DNA from: Azospirillum doebereinerae
Lineage (GTDB): Bacteria; Pseudomonadota; Alphaproteobacteria; Azospirillales; Azospirillaceae
Reading direction: 5' to 3'
Assembly (NCBI RefSeq): GCF_003989665.1
Contig: NZ_RZIJ01000014.1
Location: 124,001 to 188,000, forward strand
DNA length: 64,000 nt
Made by a program: the position numbers and the translations under genes. A model generated the notes under the pieces. It was given only the letters and a program-made list of their open reading frames with translations, was not told the DNA's origin and did no database searches. Below, one piece after another: positions 1 through 8,200 of the stretch. Numbering within the stretch: the stretch's first letter is position 1; the number at the start of each line of letters is the position of its first letter.

Positions 1-829
1 CCTTGGCCCGCGCCTCGTCCGGGACGGTCAGGCGCACCGGCGGCGGCACGCTGTCGATGGTGGTGCCGAAGCGCAGCGGCAGGCTCATGATCGAGGTGTG
101 GACGTGGTAGATCGGCGTCGGCGCCGCGTCCTTCGCGATGAAGGCGTCCACCCCCTCCATCGCCGCGAACAGGCGGCGCAGCTCGTCGCGAAGCTCCACG
201 ATCACGCGCCGGACGCCCCGCGCCTTCAGCATCGGCAGGTAGCGGGCCATCAGCAGCGTGTCGCCGAAGCCCTGCTCCAGCGTCACCATGACGAAGCGCC
301 CGTCCAGCGGCTCGCCGGCCCAGCGCGGCCCCTGGTGGATGCGGTAATGGTATTCCCGGAGCCAGTAGCGCGTCTCGTAATCGGCGAAGCCCTGCGCATA
401 GTCGCCCTGGTGCAGACGGACCTGCGCCCGCCCCCAGGCCAGGCTGGGATTGTCCGGCTGCAGACGGACCAGCCGCTCCAGCACCGTGAGGTCGGTCGCG
501 AAATCGCCCGACTTGTACAGCGCCGCGCTCAGGTTGAGACAGGCGGTCGGGTGGTCGGGGGCGAGCGCCACCGCCACGCGGGCGCAGGCGATGGCCCGGA
601 CGTGCCGGCCCGTCGCCGTCGAAATGAGGGCCAGATTGTTCCAGACCACGGCATGGTCGGGCGCCGCGGCCAGGGCACGGCGGTAATGCAGGATGGCCGC
701 CTCGCGCTCGCCCTCCTGGTTCAGCAGGACGCCCAGCGAGTTCAAGCCGTCGGAATCGCCGGGATGCTCGGCCAGGAACCGCTTGACCTCCGCGAGGGTG
801 GGCTGCGGCTGCGGCGGTTGCATGGTCAT
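1..829 (-). CDS. Tetratricopeptide-repeat protein, 3' end outside window
   Basis: About 276 codons are visible from the ATG at 829; the frame stays open to the window edge, so the C-terminus is missing. The N-terminal part reads as consecutive TPR helices, for example the stretch around 'GVLLNQEGEREAAILHYRRA' and 'NNLALISTATGRHVRAI', roughly residues 10-140. This is followed by a region with 'LEQGFGDTLLMARYLPML', typical of TPR proteins carrying a glycosyltransferase-like C-terminal domain. The start lies only 4 nt after the stop of the upstream helicase-like gene, so the two are almost certainly cotranscribed; the ATG at 823 is an alternative. The glycosyltransferase-like role is family-based inference; no catalytic residues can be checked here. 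Confidence 0.8.
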   Translation of the reverse strand, partial: MTMQPPQPQPTLAEVKRFLAEHPGDSDGLNSLGVLLNQEGEREAAILHYRRALAAAPDHAVVWNNLALISTATGRHVRAIACARVAVALAPDHPTACLNLSAALYKSGDFATDLTVLERLVRLQPDNPSLAWGRAQVRLHQGDYAQGFADYETRYWLREYHYRIHQGPRWAGEPLDGRFVMVTLEQGFGDTLLMARYLPMLKARGVRRVIVELRDELRRLFAAMEGVDAFIAKDAAPTPIYHVHTSIMSLPLRFGTTIDSVPPPVRLTVPDEARAK

Positions 830-833
830 GGGT

Positions 834-2627
834 TCACACATCCCGATGCTGCTCCGGTTCGGGCAGGGCGGCCGCCAGGGCGATCCACGGGTCGTCCGCA
901 GGGCCGTCGAGGAAGGCGACCGCCAGCCGTTCCGCCGCCGCCAGCGGATCGCCGGCCGGCAAGCGGGCGAGGCTGCCGTCGGCCAAGCCGTAAAGCGCCG
1001 CTCCACCGTCCGACAGGGCCGATTGGCGCCGGGCGACACGGTCGGGATAGGCGAGCGCCAGCAAGTCCCCGATCCGGTCGCAGCCGCTGCGCTCCACCGG
1101 CTGGTGGATGCCGATCCGCCACCGCCAAGCCTGCGCGCGTTCCAGGATCGGCCATTCCCGATCCGGAGCGCAGTCCCCCCCGCCTTCCTCGGCGAGCAGC
1201 CGGTCGACCCGTCCCCGCAGGTCGGTGCCGTCCCCGCCGCAGGGATGGTCCGGTTCCGCCAGCAGCGCGGCCACCGTGCAGGCGAGCCCGCCCAAGCCGA
1301 TTTCCGCCCCGCACAGGATCAGCCGGGCCAACCGGGGATGCAGGCCGAGCCGGACCATGCGCTGCCCCAGCGGGGTGATCGCCCCGTCGGCGCCGACCGC
1401 TCCCAGCAGGGCGAGCAGGGAGGATGCATGGGTGCCGTCCGGCAGGACATCGGTGTCCTTTTCCCCCCAGGCGGCCAGTTCCAGGGCCAGCTCCAGCGGC
1501 GGCGGCTCGGGGGCGGGCGGTTCCGGCAAAACACCGGGCGGTGAAAGACGGTAGCAGACCCCCGGCTCCCGCCGGCCGGCGGCGATGGCCCGGCGCTGCG
1601 CCGCGTCGCGGCCGGAGGGCCGCGCGACCGGATAGGCCATGCCGCGGCGGCGGTCGTGGCGCGGCAGCCGGGTCAGGCCACAATCCACCACGATGCGGAC
1701 ATCGGCGATCCCGAGCCCCGCCTCGGCCGACGGTGTGGCCAGCACCAGCTTGCGCCGGCCGGGCGGTGCCGGGGCGATGGCGGCCGTCAAGTCGGACGCC
1801 GCCTCGTCGTCCAGGGCGAGGAGAAGGATGTCCGGACCGACCTCCTCCGCCCCCCGGAGCAGGGCGGCGACCCGGCGGACCGCACCGCCATCGGGCAGGA
1901 CCGCCAGCACGCCGCCGCGCTCCTCCCGCAGGGCACGCCGGACCACCGCCGCCATTGCCACTTCCACTGCGGCGCCTGGGGCGGTGCCTGGGGCAAGAGC
2001 GTCGAGGGGACGGATCTCCACCGGGAAGCCGGCTCCGGCACAGCTCACCACGGGGACCGGACCGGCCGCGCCCCCCAGCAGGGAGGCCAGGGAAGCCGCC
2101 GGGGAAGCATCCGCCATCGGCTCCGTCATTCCCAGCAGCAGGGTGCGGCCGCACAGCGCCTCGCGGGCCTCCTGCGCGAAGGCGGCACCCAACAGGCCGT
2201 CACCCGGGAACCCATCGGTGCGCTGTCCGTCGAGGCCATCGAACAACACCGCGCCGACGTCGGCCAACTCGGGGGAGTCCTGGATGCGGCGCAGGAACAC
2301 GGCGGCGGGGAGCAGATCGATCCGCGTGCGGGGACTGGTCACGCTGCCCGACAGGGTGTGGAAGCCGACGGTGCAGCCGGGTTCCTCTCCCAGCAGGGCG
2401 GCCATCCGCAAGCAGGCGGCGCGGGCGGCCAGCCCGTCGGCGGTCACCACGACGATTCGGTGGCCGGGCAGCCAGGGCTGCTCCAGCAGGACCGGGGGGA
2501 CCCGCACCGTCTTGCCGGCGCCCGGCGGCGCCTGGAGCACCGCGCCGCCATGCCGGCGCAGGGCATCGAGCAGGCCGGGCAGGGCGGCGTCGATGGGAAA
2601 CCGGGGTGGGGAGGACGGGGGAATCAC
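834..2627 (-). CDS. HrpB-like DEAH helicase homologue with degenerate motifs
   Basis: A 597-residue protein with the overall plan of HrpB-type DExH helicases but shorter than the usual 800 or so residues. The GTG at 2627 is chosen because it falls 29 nt after the GNAT stop. Walker A is intact (QAPPGAGKT, residues 32-40). Motif II, normally FDEFHER, reads FDGLDGQRTD near residue 130, so the catalytic Glu and the His are lost. Motif III, normally SAT, reads TEP. Motif VI, normally QRAGRAGR, reads QRRAIAAGRREPG. The segment ATPSAEAGLGI still matches the HrpB motif ATNVAETSLTI. The protein may bind nucleotide but is unlikely to be an active helicase. It sits inside the tail-collar/TPR operon, which is odd for HrpB. 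Confidence 0.75.
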   Translation of the reverse strand: MIPPSSPPRFPIDAALPGLLDALRRHGGAVLQAPPGAGKTVRVPPVLLEQPWLPGHRIVVVTADGLAARAACLRMAALLGEEPGCTVGFHTLSGSVTSPRTRIDLLPAAVFLRRIQDSPELADVGAVLFDGLDGQRTDGFPGDGLLGAAFAQEAREALCGRTLLLGMTEPMADASPAASLASLLGGAAGPVPVVSCAGAGFPVEIRPLDALAPGTAPGAAVEVAMAAVVRRALREERGGVLAVLPDGGAVRRVAALLRGAEEVGPDILLLALDDEAASDLTAAIAPAPPGRRKLVLATPSAEAGLGIADVRIVVDCGLTRLPRHDRRRGMAYPVARPSGRDAAQRRAIAAGRREPGVCYRLSPPGVLPEPPAPEPPPLELALELAAWGEKDTDVLPDGTHASSLLALLGAVGADGAITPLGQRMVRLGLHPRLARLILCGAEIGLGGLACTVAALLAEPDHPCGGDGTDLRGRVDRLLAEEGGGDCAPDREWPILERAQAWRWRIGIHQPVERSGCDRIGDLLALAYPDRVARRQSALSDGGAALYGLADGSLARLPAGDPLAAAERLAVAFLDGPADDPWIALAAALPEPEQHRDV

Positions 2628-2656
2628 ATCAGCAACCGGGCGATTCGGGCGGGCGG

Positions 2657-3259
2657 TCAGGCCGCCGCGCCCGGAGAGGCATGCATGCCGGGAGGGGCAA
2701 ATCCGGCAAGCGGGTCGGCGGTCACCGGGATCGCGCTGAGGGCCGCGTGCAGCGGATGGCCTGCCGGAGCCCAGGCCATGTGGAAATGCGGGGGATCGAC
2801 GGCGGTGACGCGGAAGCCCAGCCGTTCGTAGACCTGCCGACCGTGCGAGCCGACGATCGGGGTGGACAGCGTGATCGGTGCCAGCATGTTGGCCGCCGCC
2901 GCCTGGATGCCGCGCAGCACGTCGGAGCCGATGCCCTTGCCCCGCGCCCTGGCCAGGATCTGGAGTTCCGACACCCGCCAGTCGGACCGGCCGAGATCGA
3001 TCACCAGCCGGCCCACCCGGTCGCCGGACTTCTCGATGACGAGATCGACATGCTCGGGATAGATCGCCTCCTGCCCGGCGCGCATCGCCTTGTACTGCTG
3101 TTCGTACAGGCTGCGCAGGAAGTCGCGGTCGCCTTCCGCCCAGGACAGCCAGGGCCGGGCTTCGATGAACAGCTCCAGCAGGAAGGTCTCGTCGGACGGT
3201 GTGACGAAGCGAAGCGACAGGTTGCCCGGCAGGGCGAAGGATCCGGCGAAACCAGCCAT
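2657..3259 (-). CDS. GNAT family N-acetyltransferase
   Basis: 200 residues with a single GNAT fold predicted from the pattern: a strand-rich N-terminus (LSLRFVTPSDETFLLELF), a central 'RLVIDL' strand, the acetyl-CoA loop 'LARARGKGIGSDVLRGI' around residues 105-120, and the C-terminal 'YERLGF' signature. It would transfer an acetyl group from acetyl-CoA to an amine; the substrate is unknown. The C-terminal 40 residues after the GNAT core are Pro/Ala-rich and unlikely to be catalytic. It is the third gene of the minus-strand cluster, 72 nt after the DUF6916 gene and 29 nt before the helicase-like gene. Confidence 0.85.
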   Translation of the reverse strand: MAGFAGSFALPGNLSLRFVTPSDETFLLELFIEARPWLSWAEGDRDFLRSLYEQQYKAMRAGQEAIYPEHVDLVIEKSGDRVGRLVIDLGRSDWRVSELQILARARGKGIGSDVLRGIQAAAANMLAPITLSTPIVGSHGRQVYERLGFRVTAVDPPHFHMAWAPAGHPLHAALSAIPVTADPLAGFAPPGMHASPGAAA

Positions 3260-3331
3260 GCGTCGGCAGTCCCTTGATTGAGGGCGTTCGCCCTGCCCCG
3301 CCCGACAAGGGACGGGACAGGGCGAACCGTG

Positions 3332-3655
3332 TCAGTTGAAGATGATCTGGAACCGCGCCACGTCGGGGCCGGAGGCGGCGGAGACGACCCGCTCGACATA
3401 CAGCGGCCCGACGCTGCCCATCACCGGGTGGGTGATCGTGAACGAGGCGCCGTTGAAATGCGGCACCCCGTCCGCCGGGCATTCCAGGATCAGGTCGAAG
3501 GCCGTCCTGGCGGCCCCGCGCATGGTGTTGCGCGGGTATTCCGTGGAAACGACCAGCGTCGCGGCGATCTCCAACCCCTCTTCCGACACCAGCGTGAAGA
3601 CGCTGTTCAGATGGGGGGTGAAGTCGGCGGACGAGAGGGAGCGCAGATCGGTCAC
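3332..3655 (-). CDS. DUF6916 family protein
   Basis: A 107-residue protein beginning MTDLRSLSSADFTPHLNSVF and ending in a beta-rich segment. The pattern 'DFTPHLNSVFTL' followed by 'FDLILECP' and a final beta strand 'VARFQIIFN' matches small proteins (DUF6916) that accompany tail-collar/Mdp proteins. Its ATG overlaps the stop of the tail-collar gene (ATGA at 3652-3655), so translation is coupled. No signal peptide or membrane segment is visible. Function is unknown; an accessory or chaperone role for the collar protein is only inferred from the coupling. Confidence 0.75.
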   Translation of the reverse strand: MTDLRSLSSADFTPHLNSVFTLVSEEGLEIAATLVVSTEYPRNTMRGAARTAFDLILECPADGVPHFNGASFTITHPVMGSVGPLYVERVVSAASGPDVARFQIIFN

Positions 3656-4401
3656 GGGCGGTCCGGGTACAGGCCGTTCATGGCGATGATGAAGCTCATC
3701 GCCAGATAGGGCTGCATGGTCGAGAAGGGGAGGCCGCTACCGGTCGGGCCGATCGACACGATGCCGCCGGTGATGCCGCCGCCGCCGCCGCTCACCGGCA
3801 GGGTGACCGTGCCGGTGGCGCTGCCGGTGATGCTGCCGCCGCTCACGGTGAGGGTGGCATCCGTGTTCTGCAGGGGTACATCCGAGGCGTTGGGCGTGTA
3901 GAAGGTCGCCGAACTGGCGGAGACCCGGCCGATGGCATTGTTGGTGGCGTTCGGGAGGTTGACGCCACCCGATATCTGGGTCGACAGGGCCTTCGGCGCG
4001 ATCGTGCCGGTGGCCTGAGCGCCGGAGAGGCTGCCCGCAACCGACAGGGTCACCGATCCGCTCGCCGACGCCGGGGTGCCGGAGCCACCGCCGGTGCCGG
4101 TGAAGCTGGCACTGTGGGTGTGGGCGGGCATGTTCGTCAGCGACAGGGTCGTCGCCTGCGTGCCGCCGGCGTTGCCCAGGGTGTATTGGGTCGCGTTCAG
4201 GATGCCGGTGCCGATCGGCGTACGGCCCTGAAGGTTCGGCAGGTTGAAGTTCGAGCTGCCGTTACCGCCGAACGTGAAGCCCATCAGCGAGTAGAGAGCC
4301 TCGTACTGCTGGACGGTCACAAGCTGGCCTTGGCAGAGCTGGTAATTCATCGGAGCCCAGTTCCAAGGCACCATGAAAATCATACCGATCATCGGATCCA
4401 T
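3652..4401 (-). CDS. Tail-collar (microcystin-dependent-like) protein
   Basis: 249 residues. The N-terminus (MDPMIGMIFMVPWNWAPMNY, then 'QLVTVQQYEALYSLMG' and 'FNLPNLQGRTPIGTG') is the phage tail-collar domain of Mdp-type proteins. The middle is a Gly/Ser/Thr-rich low-complexity fibre-like region, and the C-terminus 'LPFSTMQPYLAMSFIIAMNGLYPDRP' is the typical end of this family. The start at 4401 is supported by a strong AAAGGAGGAG ribosome site; an in-frame ATG further upstream at 4458 lacks one. No other phage genes are nearby, so this is a cellular Mdp-like protein, not a prophage remnant. It is the first gene of the minus-strand operon and is divergent from the giant adhesin. Confidence 0.85.
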   Translation of the reverse strand: MDPMIGMIFMVPWNWAPMNYQLCQGQLVTVQQYEALYSLMGFTFGGNGSSNFNLPNLQGRTPIGTGILNATQYTLGNAGGTQATTLSLTNMPAHTHSASFTGTGGGSGTPASASGSVTLSVAGSLSGAQATGTIAPKALSTQISGGVNLPNATNNAIGRVSASSATFYTPNASDVPLQNTDATLTVSGGSITGSATGTVTLPVSGGGGGITGGIVSIGPTGSGLPFSTMQPYLAMSFIIAMNGLYPDRP

Positions 4402-4457
4402 AAAAAATCTCCTCCTTTGCAGCGAGCTTTCCTGCCGCGCACAATTGATTGACGACA

Positions 4458-4480
4458 CTCTACGGTTGAAATTCGTAGAG
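4458..4480. promoter_or_regulatory. Inverted repeat upstream of tail-collar gene
   Basis: CTCTACG and CGTAGAG form a perfect 7-bp inverted repeat with a 9-nt AT-rich spacer, 57 nt upstream of the tail-collar start codon. The size and position fit a dimeric regulator site or a short hairpin; no regulator can be assigned. Confidence 0.4.
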
Positions 4481-5234
4481 ATAGAATTTACATATCAAAC
4501 ATATTCTGTTAAGTCTATTCATTGCAACAATTTCTCGTATGATTTGCATTTCCGTCACAATAACGGATTGTCTTCCCGGATAATTTTTGAAGCGGCTGCC
4601 TTGAGAAACCACATACCTCGTAGGGTTTGGCTGTCCCGCCGCAATACATCCGTATGATTGGCGGGGTTGAAGGCGAAGCGTATCGGCAGGATAGGAAAAC
4701 GTCCAAGCTCCGTCATCCTATCGCTGAAGCCGGATGATGCAAGACATCTCATCTGTTGACGATCCCCATTCCAATGTTCCGCGAAACGGGAGCCATGGCC
4801 AGCAGCCAGAACTGGCAAACGCTTGCGCAGGCAGAATATTCTCCGATTCGCACGGACGTGACGATCCTCCGAACAGCCAGGCGACCCCAATGATTTTTCG
4901 CAGTGCCGCATTCATTGGTGCAACACCCTTTCCCGATGACGCTCGCAATCTTACACGTCTTGTTAAGGATACAAACCATACCATTCCGCAGCATCCTTCG
5001 ATGCGCGCGGAACAAGAACAGCGAAGCGTGTCATTCATCGCGGCATTCTTTGCCGTCGCCGTGCGCGGAGGGGCCGTGAGTGACGCCCCTTTGATGCCGA
5101 ACTTGTCACAGGATTTTCCTTCTCCAGTTGTCAAATGACGGGAATAATTCTGGATCGCATGATACATTTCGGCACATGTTCCCCCGTTGTGTGCGGTGGG
5201 TTTCTTTTCTATCAATCAATGATTGGCTTAAACC

Positions 5235-5252
5235 CCCGATTTTCGGGTTTTT
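5235..5252 (+). promoter_or_regulatory. Terminator-like hairpin just before adhesin start
   Basis: CCCGA-TTT-TCGGG is followed directly by five Ts (5248-5252), 13 nt before the ATG at 5266. The arrangement resembles a small intrinsic terminator or attenuator in the leader of the giant adhesin gene. The stem is only 5 bp, so this is tentative. Confidence 0.35.
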
Positions 5253-5265
5253 GGCGGGTGTGGTG

Positions 5266-8200
5266 ATGAAGTCGATGTTCACGCGGGCGAAGGGCACGAA
5301 GGCCAGGACGGCGGGGCACAAGGCGGAAGCGGCTGCGACCAGGCCGCCGCTGGCCTTTGCTTTGGAACAGCGGTTCATGTTCGATGCCGCCGGCGCGGCA
5401 ACCGCAGACCCGGCGGCGACCGATCACGCCAGCGATCACGCCATTGACCCGGCGGCGGCCGACCACACGGCCGACCAGTCCCAGCACGACGCGCTCGCCG
5501 CCGCCGCCGCGTCCGCCGCGTCCGTCGGCACCCCCCCGGCAACCGCCGCCGCTCCGGTGGAGATCCGCGCCGCCGAACCGGCGTTGAACGACGGCAAACG
5601 GGAAGTCGTCTTCATCGAATCCAACGTCGCCGATCGGCAGATCCTGATGAACGGGGTGGCGGCGGGCGTCGAGGTCGTGCTGCTGGACAGTGGCCAGGAT
5701 GGCTTGTCGCAGATGGCGCAGTGGGCGCAGACCCATACGGGCTACGACGCCGTGCATGTGATCAGCCATGGCGGAGAGGGGCGGATCTATCTGGGAGCGC
5801 TCACCCTCGACACGGCGACGGCCGAAGCGCGCGGTGCCGATCTCGCGGCCCTGGGTTCGGCGCTCACCGAAAACGGCGATCTGCTGCTGTATGGCTGCGA
5901 CGTGGCGACCAACGCCGGTCAGGGCTTCGTCGCGGCGGTCGCCGCCGCCACCAGGGCCGACGTGGCGGCTTCGACCAACGAAACGGGCGCGGCCCGGCTG
6001 GGCGGCGACTGGGTGCTGGAATCGGCCTTCGGCTCCATCGAGACGGCCGCCCTCTATGGCGCCGGAGAAGCCGACGGTTACGACCATGTCCTGGGCACCA
6101 CGCAGGTCGGCACCGAGGCTGCGCTGAACACCGCGATCGCCAACGCGGCGGACGGCGACATCATCGAACTGACGGCGGACATCACGCTGACCGGCGCCCT
6201 AAACACCGCAACCAAAAGCATCACGATCCAGGGGAATTACCACAAGATCGATGGCGCCAATGGATACACTGGTTTCTTCGCTGAGAACGCCCCAGCAGGG
6301 TCATCAATGTCCATTACCCTCACCGTTGAAAAAGTGGAATTTGTCAATACCAGCGCAGCCGTTGGCGTGGCAGACAATCAAAATACTGACGGCTATTCGA
6401 TATCCGCCATTGTCCGTGACTGTATCATCCACAATGCCATCGACGACTTTTCAGGATATGGCACCGTCAGCGCGATGGATAATGGCAGGGGCAAGGGGGC
6501 GGTATCCCTGACAGTCGAGCGAAGTGTATTTTACGATAATGCTATTTACTCTGTCTACATCAAAACCAATGACAGCCCAACAAATTCAAGCAATACCGTT
6601 TCGTCAACCATTCGAGATTCTCTGATTTATAACAACGCGGCAGGCACTTCGGCGGTTTATATTGATTCTCAAGAAACCACTGGAGGATCTTCGTATCTCA
6701 CGGTCAATTTGATCAATGATACCATTGTCAAAAACGATACGGGCGTAACGGTCAACAAAGCCGGATCAGTCGCACCGACCGTCAACGTCAAAAACTCCAT
6801 CGTCATCGGCAACACCACCGACACGGTGGGCACCATCACGGCGACGACGAACAGCATCACCACGGGCGCCATCACGGCGGTCAACTTCGTCGACGCCGGC
6901 GCCAACGACTACCGCTTGGCTTCGACGGCCTCAAACGCCCTCAATCAGGGCAACAGCAGCGACGCCACCGGTTCCACCGATGTGCGCGGCATGGACCGCA
7001 TCCGCCAGGGGACGGTGGACATCGGCGCCTACGAGTCCCCCTACACCAACGCCGGCGTCGCCGGCATCGGCCCGGCGAGCGACCTGAACGGCGCCGGCGG
7101 CGGCACCAACAACACGGTGACGGTGGCGAACGGCGCCGCGACCAACGTGCCCCTGTTCGACGGCGCGGCGACGGTCACCCAGCCCGACAGCGAACTCAAC
7201 CTCACCCGCATCACGGTGGCGCTGACCGGCGTCGCGGACAGCGGATCGGAAAAGCTCGCCCTGACGGCGGCCCAGATCGCCGCCGCGCGGCTCAACAACA
7301 TCACGGTGACGGGCAACGACAGCGCGACGCTGACGCTGTCCGGCGGCGCGTCGCTGGCGAACTACCAGACGGTGCTGCGGCAGATCCTCTACAGCAACGT
7401 CGCGGGGACGCCGACGGCCGGCAACCGCACCGTCACCGTGACGCCGACGGACGACATTGCCGGCGCGTCGCCGTCGACCACGACCCTGACCATTCGCGCG
7501 GCCAACACCGCCGCCCCGGCGCTCGACGCCTCCAAATCGCCGGCCTTCACCACGCAGGCCCTGTCCACCTCCACCGCCGTGCCGACCGGCGCCGTCGGCA
7601 CCCTGGTGTCGGCCCTGGTCAACACGACGGGCGTCGCCAACTTCAGCGACGGCGACGGCGATTCGCCGGGCATGGCGATCACCGCGACCGACACGACCTC
7701 CGGCAGCTGGTATTACACCACCGACGGCGGCACGACCTGGACCGCGGTCGGCACCGTGTCGAACACCAGCGCCCTGCTGCTGGCGGCGGACGCCAACACC
7801 CGCCTGTTCTTCAAGGCGAACATCGGGTACAGCGGCACCCTGTCCAGCGCCGTCACCTTCCGCGCCTGGGACCAGTCGACGGGCACGGCGGGAAGCAAGG
7901 TGACGACGGCCACGAACGGGGCCGCCACCGCCTTCTCCACCGCCACCGACACGGCCAGCCTGACCGTCACCGACGACGTCGCGCCGACGGTCAGCGGCGT
8001 CACGTCGTCCACCACCGACGGCACCTACGGCATCGGCGGCACCGTCTCGATCCAGGTCAACTTCTCCGAGGCCGTGACCGTCACCGGCACGCCGCAGCTG
8101 ACGCTGGAAACCGGAACGACCGACCGGACGATCAACTATGCCGGCGGATCGGGGACCGGCACGCTGACCTTCACCTATACGGTCCAGGCCGGCGACACGT

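Larger units (their letters stand above)
4402..5265. other. Long AT-richer divergent intergenic region
   Basis: 864 bp separate the tail-collar start from the adhesin start. Base composition is clearly lower in GC than flanking genes, especially 4402-4600. Several open frames exist on both strands, but none has family-like sequence or codon bias, and I regard them as chance. A 7-bp inverted repeat lies at 4458-4480 and a terminator-like hairpin at 5235-5252. The region probably holds the promoters and regulatory sites for both divergent units. Confidence 0.6.

Noticed and set aside
3652..4401. Prophage tail module
   Set aside because: Only the collar-domain protein is phage-like; no capsid, portal, terminase, integrase or lysis genes are nearby.
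4718..5215. Minus-strand open frame of 165 codons in the adhesin leader
   Set aside because: No family-like sequence, atypical composition and an overlapping plus-strand open frame of similar quality; likely chance.
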